A stretch of DNA of 8,533 bases from Bacteroidota bacterium. GTDB lineage: Bacteria > Bacteroidota > Bacteroidia > B-17B0 > B-17BO. The position numbers and the translations under genes were made by a program. Positions 1 through 6,242 of the stretch are shown in pieces. The notes below the pieces were generated by a model. It was not told where the DNA came from. It did not search any database and saw only the letters and a program-made list of their open reading frames with translations. The stretch is taken from positions 1 through 8,533 of the forward strand of contig JANXRU010000240.1 in NCBI GenBank assembly GCA_025356715.1. Reading direction: 5' to 3'. The first letter of the stretch is position 1, and each line of letters starts with the position of its first letter.

Positions 1-2123
1 GTTTGAGTTCCGCAAGTTGTTAGAATAGCACCACTGTTAATTGCAACTACAGGTAATGGTTTTACAATAATTTGTTTCGTTAAGGTTTGTTTATAACCAC
101 AAACACCACTTGCTATACATGTAAATGTTTGTGTAGAACCAGGAGTTACAGAAATAGTTTGAGTAGTTTGTCCTCCAGGGAACCATTCGTATGCAGACGC
201 TCCATTGGGTGCTGTTAACACAGTTGAATACCCAGGACAAACAGAATCAGGTAAAGCTTTAATAGCAGGAAAGGCAACGCCATCAAGGGCTTGAATCACA
301 TAATTACAAATATCTTTAGCGTAACCATCAACCATTAAATAGTAATCACTACCAACTGTTAAACCATTTGCTGTAACGGTAAATGTGGAAGAACCCTCTT
401 TAAAACTTGATACGGGTACAAAATTATTACAACCCGTTGAAGAAAATACCTGCATTTGAATACCTCCGCTTGGATAATTACCAACCCAACAATTACCAAC
501 GGTAACTCTTAAATTAGCTATAGTATTAGCAGCCGTAAATTTAATCCAAGAGTTGTTTTCAATATTCACATCAATAGCAGGTGAAGAATATGGTCCAGCA
601 ATCGTAGCAGGACAATTAGGATAATAACCAAAAACGCCACAGGTATTAACACCATTAATTTGATTAACTCCTGCAGGTGTTTCATTGTTGGCAAACATTT
701 GCCCAGCACCAGTACCAGGTCTGTCAGGAGTATAAGCAGCACTTGTAGAACCCGCATATCCATTAATGTCACATACATATAAGGCATTTGCGCAATCATC
801 ATTTGTTGGAGACTGCACACAAATACCAAAATTACCCGCACTTGTTCCAAATGCCCAATATCTTAAATAGATAGTAGAACCTACTGTTAATCCTGTGGCA
901 GCTATATAAGGTAATAAATCGTTAGCAGCTCCAGGATACAACGTATAATCGCTCGAACAAGCAATTTGACTTAATGCTCCACATGCTCCACTATATAAAA
1001 CCATAGATCCATCCGTTATATAGCCAACTCCCATATTAGGCTCTGGCGTGATATAAACTGCTCCACTTGCCGGCACAGTAATTTTAAACCAAACATCTAA
1101 TGATCCCGCTACATATCCGCCAGCGCCACCACTTCCTCCGGTACAACCTGCAGGTACTGGTGCTAACCCAGCCCCTGTATTAGTAGCGCCTACTGTAGAA
1201 AATGTTAAATAATTACAACTAGAAGTTACTGTTGGTAATTGTATTGCTGTACAAGGATTATCGTTTGGTTGCCCACCACCTATTGGATTTCCTGCTACAC
1301 AAATAGTAAATGGGAAACCAGCTCCTGTGTAATAATCGTAAACACGAATATAATATACTTGACCAGGATTTAAACCAACTGCATTAATAGTTTCAATGCC
1401 TCCTGCAAAAGTCGCATCCTGACAATTTAATGAAACTAAAGAAGCGCAGGTTCCTGAAAAAAGCTCAACTACCCCATCCATATTAGCAGATCCAGCCATT
1501 GTAATAGTTTGAGTGTAACTGTTCGCAGTAAACTTATACCAAACGTCATCATCCGCTGTGCCAGAGCATCCTGCCATTGATTGTGTTGCGCCATATGCAG
1601 TTCCAGCCGTTGTAACACAACCAGCATTTACAGTTAAATTTATTGCGTTAACACATGCATCATTAGCGGGTGCCGGAGGAGGATTGGTTAAGCAAATTGT
1701 AAATGTACTAGAACCTGAACCTACACCATAATTAAAAACTCTAACATAATACGTTGTTCCTATACTCAATCCAGTTAAACTAATCGATTCTGTTTGTCCA
1801 CTAAACGTATTATCCATGCATGTTAGGGAAACCAAAGATGAACAAGCTCCAGAAAACACTTCTAGCACAGCATCAAAAGAGGCAGACCCTGTAACTGTAA
1901 TAGAATGTGAGGTGGCTGTTGCAACAAATTTATACCAACCATCATCATCTGCATTACCAACACAGCCAGCGATATTTTGTGTAAATCCAGCTGTAGAACC
2001 TGAAACTGGAGATGAGCAAGTTGCGGAAACTGCTAATGATACAGCGGCAGAACAATTATCAGATTGTGAAAAAGAGGCCTTAAAGCAACATAATATAATT
2101 AAAATCGTGTAAATTTTTTGCAT
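1..2123 (-). CDS. Large secreted multidomain protein with PPC-like repeats and Ig-like domains (C-terminus beyond the left edge)
   Basis: One open frame runs from an ATG at 2123 to the window edge: 707 codons plus two bases, with no stop. The N-terminus is a signal peptide (hydrophobic residues about 4-18, cleavage probably just before Gln20). Four beta-rich modules follow at about 22-146, 155-276, 288-436 and 441-613. Each opens with a motif like N-D-x-C-x-x-A and carries a W-[YF/I]-K-[FI] strand (63-66, 195-198, 345-348, 526-529). Most end with an L-x-x-G-x-x-Y-Y-[VI]-R-V stretch and an I-C pair. This pattern resembles bacterial pre-peptidase C-terminal (PPC-like) domains. An Ig/PKD-like domain lies at about 620-690 (PDSVCPG, then Y-x-W), and a second begins at about 690. 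Such proteins are usually type IX secretion cargo acting outside the cell as adhesins or carrying an enzyme. The sorting domain would lie off-window, so the final role is inferred. It starts 39 bp after the 124-residue gene, so the two are probably one operon. Confidence 0.88.
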   Translation of the reverse strand, partial: MQKIYTILIILCCFKASFSQSDNCSAAVSLAVSATCSSPVSGSTAGFTQNIAGCVGNADDDGWYKFVATATSHSITVTGSASFDAVLEVFSGACSSLVSLTCMDNTFSGQTESISLTGLSIGTTYYVRVFNYGVGSGSSTFTICLTNPPPAPANDACVNAINLTVNAGCVTTAGTAYGATQSMAGCSGTADDDVWYKFTANSYTQTITMAGSANMDGVVELFSGTCASLVSLNCQDATFAGGIETINAVGLNPGQVYYIRVYDYYTGAGFPFTICVAGNPIGGGQPNDNPCTAIQLPTVTSSCNYLTFSTVGATNTGAGLAPVPAGCTGGSGGAGGYVAGSLDVWFKITVPASGAVYITPEPNMGVGYITDGSMVLYSGACGALSQIACSSDYTLYPGAANDLLPYIAATGLTVGSTIYLRYWAFGTSAGNFGICVQSPTNDDCANALYVCDINGYAGSTSAAYTPDRPGTGAGQMFANNETPAGVNQINGVNTCGVFGYYPNCPATIAGPYSSPAIDVNIENNSWIKFTAANTIANLRVTVGNCWVGNYPSGGIQMQVFSSTGCNNFVPVSSFKEGSSTFTVTANGLTVGSDYYLMVDGYAKDICNYVIQALDGVAFPAIKALPDSVCPGYSTVLTAPNGASAYEWFPGGQTTQTISVTPGSTQTFTCIASGVCGYKQTLTKQIIVKPLPVVAINSGAILTTCGTQ
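1296..2060 (-). repeat. Two tandem diverged copies of a PPC-like module within the large secreted protein
   Basis: Residues about 22-146 and 155-276 of the large protein align along their whole length with roughly half the positions identical. Shared landmarks are D-D-D-x-W-Y-K-F, a D-x-V-x-E-x-F-S-G-x-C strand, S-L-V-S-L-x-C-x-D, and the closing F-T-I-C. Conserved cysteines recur at matching places and may form disulfides. At DNA level the copies have drifted, so this is an old duplication, not a recent or slippage-prone repeat. The third and fourth modules are related but more divergent and have longer insertions. Confidence 0.75.
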
Positions 2124-2162
2124 AAAAATGAGGGGGGTTGAAACAATTATAAAGAGAAAGAA

Positions 2163-2537
2163 TTATTTAGATATGACTTCCGATTTATAAACCGAAGGAA
2201 ATAAATTGTATTTAATAAGTAGTTCTTTTAGATTATAGATACTAAATTCAAATTCAGTATCATTATTTGTATATTTCTCAGTTGTAAATACTCGTATTTG
2301 TCCAGCTGCTTTTTCTGCTTTATATTCTATCTTTGATTCTGTAACAAACTGCATTGTTAACACCTCATTTCTCAATATTTCAGACATTTCGGGAGTCAAC
2401 TGCCCTTCAAATTGATAATAATAAAGTTTATTCGTTTCTTTTGCTAAAGCACTTTTTTCTGATCTACTTTGAGCATTTACTGAAAAAAATAAAAATATAA
2501 AGCTGATGCAAATAAAGAGTTTGAATGTCGAAATCAT
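2163..2537 (-). CDS. Small exported protein of unknown function, first gene of a likely two-gene operon
   Basis: I do not recognise this 124-residue protein. Residues 1-22 form a signal peptide (Lys6, then a long Ile/Phe/Leu-rich core, cleavage probable after Asn-Ala, before Gln23). It has no lipobox and no further membrane segment, so it should be periplasmic or secreted. The mature part of about 100 residues is charged. It could fold as a strand (about 38-44), a helix (48-58), two strands (62-75 and 78-86), another strand (95-100) and a helix (101-110), loosely like a ferredoxin/HMA-like fold; this is a guess from residue patterning. There are no cysteines in the mature part and no metal-binding motif. 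A strong -7 element lies about 50 bp upstream. The next gene on the same strand, the large PPC-repeat protein, starts only 39 bp after its stop, which suggests a shared transcript and perhaps a related function at the cell surface. Confidence 0.75.
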   Translation of the reverse strand: MISTFKLFICISFIFLFFSVNAQSRSEKSALAKETNKLYYYQFEGQLTPEMSEILRNEVLTMQFVTESKIEYKAEKAAGQIRVFTTEKYTNNDTEFEFSIYNLKELLIKYNLFPSVYKSEVISK

Positions 2538-2582
2538 AGGTTGTTTAGTTAACAGAGTTCTTTTCCAAGTTAGGAATGCAAT

Positions 2583-2602
2583 AATGACAAAAATATGTCA
2601 TT
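2583..2602. repeat. Inverted repeat enclosing the -7 element (AATGACA / TGTCATT)
   Basis: The 7-bp arms at 2583-2589 and 2596-2602 are perfect reverse complements separated by six A/T bases. The minus-strand -7 box overlaps one arm and the spacer. A binding site for a dimeric regulator is possible. On the plus strand it also looks like a hairpin followed by T residues, but no plus-strand gene ends upstream for it to terminate. Confidence 0.5.
2588..2595 (-). promoter_or_regulatory. -7 promoter element TATTTTTG for the 124-aa gene and large secreted protein
   Basis: Read on the minus strand, this is a perfect match to the Bacteroidota -7 consensus TAnnTTTG. Transcription would begin near 2580, giving a leader of about 40 nt before the ATG at 2537. 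A clear -33 box is not visible at the expected distance. The element sits inside an inverted repeat. Confidence 0.6.
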
Positions 2603-2604
2603 TT

Positions 2605-2627
2605 TTTGATAGATTATTATTATCAAA
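2605..2627. repeat. Second inverted repeat upstream of the same promoter (TTTGATA / TATCAAA)
   Basis: Perfect 7-bp arms at 2605-2611 and 2621-2627 flank nine A/T-rich bases. The palindrome lies over the region where a -33 element for the minus-strand promoter would fall (about 2613-2618). Its position next to the first inverted repeat suggests an operator, but short palindromes are common in AT-rich DNA. Confidence 0.4.
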
Positions 2628-2738
2628 TGTTAATATTTAATTAAACCCGTTTAGAAAGAAGATTAATGTGTGAGTCTAAACTTTAACTGAGTGAATGTAG
2701 TATAATGAAACTTAAAACTAAGAAAATAAGTTATCAAC

Positions 2739-3800
2739 TTACCTCAAAATTGTAACAGATCCCTTATATTTTTTGTCTGCCCCTGTATCAAAAATGTAAT
2801 AATATACGCCTGTTGGAACATAATTTCCTAAATAGGTGCCATTCCAATCATTTAAATAATTTGTGGCGCTATAAATTAGTTTACCATATCTGTTATATAT
2901 TTTAAGATTGTTGTCAGGAAATTTCTCTACATTACCTATATAAAAGTGGTCATTATCTCCATCATTATTGGGGGTAAAGGCTGAGTAAAAATACAATACA
3001 TCTCCTGGAATAACTGTTATTCTTACTGTATCTGAACTATAACATTTATGAGAATCCTCTGTATATAAAGTGTAAGTAGTTGATGTTATTGGCCAAACAT
3101 CCGCATTTGCAGAATTCCCATATTTAAGATTATAATCTGGTTGCCACCAAAATATTGACCCACCTAAACCATGCAAGGTTATTGTTGCACTTTCATCAAT
3201 GGTTGTATCATTACTTGCATCTGCATAAGGAGGAATAAATGGAGTAACTTTAACATGAGAAACGTTATTTGGACATAGGCCATCATTTACCACTAAGGTA
3301 TACAGGGTTGAAACTGATGGTGTGGCAATTGGATTATGAGCGCTAGCGCTGCTTAAGCCTGTAGATGGGATCCAAGAAAATGTAAAAGTCCCACTTGCAC
3401 TTGCATTATTCAAATCTCCAATTTGTATCCCATTTGTTTGACCATAACAAAAACCCGTATCAATACCTGCACCAAAAGTAAAAATCAAATCAATTCCAAT
3501 ATGTGCGTAAGAAGTATCAGATCTTCCTGCATTATCGGTAACAACTACCATATACCACGTATCATGATTGATACCTAAAGCAGAAGGATTAGACACATTA
3601 TTGGCAGATAAAAAATTACTAGGCTGCCAACTGTATGTGTAAGGAGGAACCCCTCCAGTTGCGGTTGGCGCGCCTCCTAAAATTACATTAGAATTATTAC
3701 AAACTGTTCTATAAGGACCAGCATCGGCATTAAGCACTTGAGCTTTGCTTTTAATAACAAAACAAATGCAAAATAGCAATGTGAAAAAGTACTTAATCAT
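2739..3800 (-). CDS. Secreted protein with three Ig/PKD-like domains and a T9SS type B (gliding-motility-associated) C-terminal sorting domain
   Basis: The protein has 353 residues from the ATG at 3800. Residues 1-20 are a signal peptide (Lys3, hydrophobic core, K-A then Gln21). Three PKD/Ig-like domains follow at about 26-103, 110-187 and 192-264. They show 'GG-x-PPYTYSWQPS', 'TFTFSWIPSTGLSSASAHNP' and 'S-T-x-Y-T-L' strands, the usual form in Bacteroidota surface proteins. Residues about 269-353 are the type B sorting domain: F-T-P-N-N-D-G-x-N-D, then I-Y-N-R-Y-G-x-L-I-Y, W-N-G-T-Y and V-P-T-G-V-Y-Y-Y, ending in K-G-x-V-T-I-L-R. This domain directs export through the outer membrane by the type IX secretion system and attachment to the surface or release. 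No catalytic domain is present, so an adhesive or structural role is inferred. A GTG at 3806 in the same frame overlaps the -7 promoter element and is unlikely to be the start. Confidence 0.9.
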   Translation of the reverse strand: MIKYFFTLLFCICFVIKSKAQVLNADAGPYRTVCNNSNVILGGAPTATGGVPPYTYSWQPSNFLSANNVSNPSALGINHDTWYMVVVTDNAGRSDTSYAHIGIDLIFTFGAGIDTGFCYGQTNGIQIGDLNNASASGTFTFSWIPSTGLSSASAHNPIATPSVSTLYTLVVNDGLCPNNVSHVKVTPFIPPYADASNDTTIDESATITLHGLGGSIFWWQPDYNLKYGNSANADVWPITSTTYTLYTEDSHKCYSSDTVRITVIPGDVLYFYSAFTPNNDGDNDHFYIGNVEKFPDNNLKIYNRYGKLIYSATNYLNDWNGTYLGNYVPTGVYYYIFDTGADKKYKGSVTILR

Positions 3801-3805
3801 AAACA

Positions 3806-3813
3806 CAAATATA
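3806..3813 (-). promoter_or_regulatory. -7 promoter element TATATTTG for the type B sorting-domain protein
   Basis: On the minus strand this matches TAnnTTTG exactly and lies only five bases before the ATG at 3800. The transcript would therefore start at or very near the start codon (leaderless or almost so). It shares the short divergent intergenic region with the lpxD-like gene. The -33 box is not clear. Confidence 0.55.
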
Positions 3814-3892
3814 ATTAAAAGAATTTAATAGGAATAATCTATTAAACCTTTAAAACTTAGCATTAAATGACAAATTATATTAATAAAAATTC

Positions 3893-3900
3893 TACCTTTA
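3893..3900 (+). promoter_or_regulatory. Candidate -7 element TACCTTTA for the lpxD-like gene
   Basis: It matches seven of eight positions of TAnnTTTG and would place the transcript start near 3906, about 15 nt before the ATG at 3921. If real, the in-frame ATG at 3867 is upstream of the transcript and cannot be used. One mismatch and no visible -33 box keep this tentative. Confidence 0.35.
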
Positions 3901-3920
3901 AAAAAAGTATTTTTGATTAT

Positions 3921-4853
3921 ATGCGAATTTCACCAACTTCCTTAAAAGATATTGCAACAATTATTGATGCAGAATTTATAGGTCCAGAAAAGCATTTTAT
4001 AACCGGTTTTAACGAAATACATTGTGTGGAATCGGGAGATGTTGTTTTTGTTGATCATCCAAAATATTATGATAAAGCGCTACAATCTGAAGCTACAACT
4101 ATTATTATTAATAAAAAGGTAGATTGCCCTGACGGTAAAGCCCTTATCATACATAACGAACCATTCACTGCTTTTAATCAATTAACTCAACACTTTCAGC
4201 CAAAGCACTATTCTTTGCAACCTATAAGCAACACGGCAAAAATTGGAAAAAATACGGTTATTATGCCTGGCTGTTTTATTGGTAATCATGTTACGATAGG
4301 CGATAATTGCATTTTACACCCTAATGTGGTTATTTATGATAATTGTGAAATAGGGAATCATGTGGTCATTCATGCAGGTTCGGTTATCGGCTCTGATGGT
4401 TTTTATTTCAAAAATAGAAAAACACATTTCGAACAATTACAAACATGCGGAAAAGTAATTATTAAAGATAATGTACATATTGGCGCAAACTGCACCTTTG
4501 ATAAGGGAGTAACTGCTGATACCATTGTTGGTAAAGGAACCATTATTGATAATTTAGTACACATTGGACATGATGTAACTATTGGTGAAATGTGCCTTTT
4601 TGCTGCTCACGTTGGCATTGCTGGAGTATGTCGAATTGGTAATAATGTTACGTTATGGGGTCAGGTTGGAATATCAAGTGATATTACTATTGGCGATGGC
4701 GCTACCGTTCAAGCACAAAGTGGTGTAGGAGAAAACGTTCCTGCGGGGAAAATATTTTTCGGAACACCTGCGTATGATGCGCGAGCTAAAATGAAAGAAG
4801 TTTTTGCTGTCAAACAATTACCGAGTCTTATACATAAATTGTACGAGAAATAA
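3921..4853 (+). CDS. lpxD: LpxD-family UDP-3-O-acylglucosamine N-acyltransferase
   Basis: LpxD moves a hydroxyacyl chain from acyl carrier protein to the 2-amino group of UDP-3-O-acylglucosamine, the third step of lipid A synthesis, in the cytoplasm. From the ATG at 3921 the protein has 310 residues. Residues about 1-100 are the uridine-binding LpxD N-terminal domain (with 'SGDVVFVDHPKYYDKAL'). Most of the remainder is a left-handed beta-helix of hexapeptide repeats (I-G-x-N-x-x-I type), ending in a short C-terminal helix. The conserved 'DNLVHIGHDVTIG' holds the expected catalytic histidine, His217 (in GHD). An in-frame ATG at 3867 would add 18 lysine- and asparagine-rich residues. I prefer 3921 because the family starts close to this point and a -7-like box lies between the two ATGs. 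From memory, many flavobacteria carry two LpxD paralogues, and this sequence resembles the shorter one found away from lpxC-fabZ/lpxA. Whether it is the main lipid A enzyme cannot be told here. Confidence 0.88.
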   Translation: MRISPTSLKDIATIIDAEFIGPEKHFITGFNEIHCVESGDVVFVDHPKYYDKALQSEATTIIINKKVDCPDGKALIIHNEPFTAFNQLTQHFQPKHYSLQPISNTAKIGKNTVIMPGCFIGNHVTIGDNCILHPNVVIYDNCEIGNHVVIHAGSVIGSDGFYFKNRKTHFEQLQTCGKVIIKDNVHIGANCTFDKGVTADTIVGKGTIIDNLVHIGHDVTIGEMCLFAAHVGIAGVCRIGNNVTLWGQVGISSDITIGDGATVQAQSGVGENVPAGKIFFGTPAYDARAKMKEVFAVKQLPSLIHKLYEK

Positions 4854-4956
4854 TTTAATCTTTTAGAGATTACAGTTCAATTACTTTAAGAACTTAAAAA
4901 TTAAAATTTCTGGTGAACATTTTCAATGTAAATGGTGTTATAACGGAAATATCTTC

Positions 4957-4964
4957 TACTTTTG
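4957..4964 (+). promoter_or_regulatory. -7 promoter element TACTTTTG for the acyl-CoA dehydrogenase
   Basis: This is a perfect TAnnTTTG match 36 bp before the ATG at 5001, giving a leader of about 30 nt. Its presence in the 147-bp gap after the lpxD-like gene argues that the dehydrogenase has its own promoter. No clear -33 box is seen. Confidence 0.6.
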
Positions 4965-5000
4965 CAACACAATTTATTAAAAATTAAAATCTCCTAACCC

Positions 5001-6143
5001 ATGCAATTTCAATTAACCGAAGAGCAATTAATGATACAAAGTGCAGCACGTGAATTTGCACAAAACGAATGTAAACCAGGCGTGATTGAAAGAGATGAAA
5101 CTCAGAAATTTCCTGCTGAACAAATTAAAAAATTGGGAGAGCTTGGTTTTTTAGGAATGATGGTTAGCCCTAAATATAGTGGTGGTGGAATGGACGCCAT
5201 ATCTTACGTTTTAGCTATGGAAGAAATTTCAAAAGTTGATGCTTCAGTAAGTGTGGTAATGAGTGTAAATAACTCTTTAGTTTGTTGGGGATTAGAGCAT
5301 TTTGGAACTGAAGAACAAAAACAAAAATATTTAGTACCCTTGGCTCAAGGTCACATTATAGGTGCCTTCTGCTTATCAGAACCAGAAGCTGGTAGTGATG
5401 CTACTTCGCAAAGAACAACTGGTATTGACAAAGGTGATCATTACTTGGTTAATGGCACAAAAAACTGGATTACGAATGGTAGTACTGCTTCGTTTTATTT
5501 AGTGATGGTTCAAACTAATGTTGAATTAGGACATAAAGGAATTAATTGCTTGATTATTGAGAAAGGTGCGCCAGGCTTTGTTGTTGGTCCTAAAGAAAAT
5601 AAATTAGGAATTCGAGGAAGTGATACACATTCATTAATGTTTACTGATGTAAAAGTTCAAAAAGAAAATAGAATTGGTGAAGAAGGTTTTGGATTTAAGT
5701 TTGCTATGAAAACATTAGGTGGAGGACGCATTGGAATTGCTTCTCAAGCATTAGGAATAGCCAGTGGTGCTTATGAATTAGCATTAGCTTATACTAAAGA
5801 ACGTAAAACTTTCGGTAAATTAATTTCACAACATCAAATTATACAATTTAAGTTAGCAGATATGGCAACCCGAATTGAGGCTGCCCGGTTATTAATATAC
5901 CGTGCTGCTTGGTTAAAAGACCAAGGTTTACCTTGCGAAAAAGAAGGTGCTCAAGCAAAAGTATTTGCCTCTGAAACTGCTATGTGGGTAACAACAGAAG
6001 CTGTTCAAATACATGGTGGTTATGGCTTTGTAAAAGAATACCATGTAGAACGTTTAATGCGTGATGCAAAAATTACTCAAATTTATGAAGGAACTAGTGA
6101 AGTTCAACGTATTGTAATTTCCCGAGCTGTATTAGCTGATTAA
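5001..6143 (+). CDS. Acyl-CoA dehydrogenase (short-chain/butyryl-CoA type)
   Basis: This FAD enzyme introduces the alpha-beta double bond into acyl-CoA in fatty-acid or branched-chain amino-acid breakdown, passing electrons to electron-transfer flavoprotein in the cytoplasm. The 380-residue length is normal for the family. The order is an N-terminal helical domain (about 6-117), a middle beta domain with the flavin/substrate motif AFCLSEPEAGSDA (122-134) and WITNG (156-160), then the C-terminal helical domain (about 230-378) with RKTFGK (268-273) and QIHGGYGF (336-343). Glu363 in I-Y-E-G-T-S-E-V-Q-R is in the position of the catalytic base of short- and medium-chain enzymes; isovaleryl- and long-chain types place it elsewhere. 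Exact chain-length preference cannot be read from sequence. It stands alone: no etfAB, thiolase or hydratase gene is adjacent. It has its own -7 element upstream and a strong terminator after it, so it is probably monocistronic. Confidence 0.95.
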   Translation: MQFQLTEEQLMIQSAAREFAQNECKPGVIERDETQKFPAEQIKKLGELGFLGMMVSPKYSGGGMDAISYVLAMEEISKVDASVSVVMSVNNSLVCWGLEHFGTEEQKQKYLVPLAQGHIIGAFCLSEPEAGSDATSQRTTGIDKGDHYLVNGTKNWITNGSTASFYLVMVQTNVELGHKGINCLIIEKGAPGFVVGPKENKLGIRGSDTHSLMFTDVKVQKENRIGEEGFGFKFAMKTLGGGRIGIASQALGIASGAYELALAYTKERKTFGKLISQHQIIQFKLADMATRIEAARLLIYRAAWLKDQGLPCEKEGAQAKVFASETAMWVTTEAVQIHGGYGFVKEYHVERLMRDAKITQIYEGTSEVQRIVISRAVLAD

Positions 6144-6164
6144 TCTCATTTTTAATTTTTTATT

Positions 6165-6198
6165 AAAAATCTCTCTACAACAATAGAGAGATTTTTTT
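6165..6198 (+). terminator. Rho-independent terminator after the acyl-CoA dehydrogenase
   Basis: Perfect 12-bp arms at 6165-6176 (AAAAATCTCTCT) and 6185-6196 (AGAGAGATTTTT) enclose an 8-base loop. The right arm runs into seven consecutive T residues (6192-6198). It begins 22 bp after the stop codon, which is typical of an intrinsic terminator. Confidence 0.85.
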
Positions 6199-6212
6199 AT
6201 GATAAAAAGTAC

Positions 6213-6220
6213 TATCTTCG
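6213..6220 (+). promoter_or_regulatory. Candidate -7 element TATCTTCG for the lipoprotein gene
   Basis: It matches seven of eight bases of TAnnTTTG and lies 22 bp before the ATG at 6243, between a terminator and the gene, as expected for an independent promoter. The transcript start would be near 6226. Confidence 0.45.
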
Positions 6221-6234
6221 TTATTATTAACGAA
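6217..6234. repeat. Inverted repeat TTCGTTA / TAACGAA next to the lipoprotein start
   Basis: Perfect 7-bp arms at 6217-6223 and 6228-6234 are separated by TTAT. The repeat overlaps the downstream half of the candidate -7 element and ends eight bases before the ATG. It could be an operator or, if transcribed in full, a hairpin at the 5' end of the mRNA. Confidence 0.5.
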
Positions 6235-6242
6235 AAACGACT

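Noticed and set aside
566..850. Minus-strand open frame of 94 codons, rich in Leu, Val and Met
   Set aside because: It lies in another frame of the same strand inside the large secreted protein, whose frame is continuous with a signal peptide and repeated domains. It is a shadow frame.
1816..2112. Plus-strand open frame of 98 codons
   Set aside because: It is antisense to the N-terminal part of the large secreted protein, with no promoter or recognisable motif; it mirrors the real gene's codon pattern.
2583..2607. Hairpin followed by T residues, read as a plus-strand terminator
   Set aside because: No plus-strand gene ends upstream, and the same bases form a perfect minus-strand -7 element, so a promoter palindrome explains them better.
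2649..2681. GTTTAGA / TCTAAAC inverted repeat after the type B sorting-domain gene
   Set aside because: The loop is 19 bases and no T tract follows on the minus strand. It is too weak to call a terminator.
4856..4872. TAATCT / AGATTA hairpin just after the lpxD-like gene
   Set aside because: It has a 6-bp AT-rich stem with no T tract, so I do not call it a terminator.
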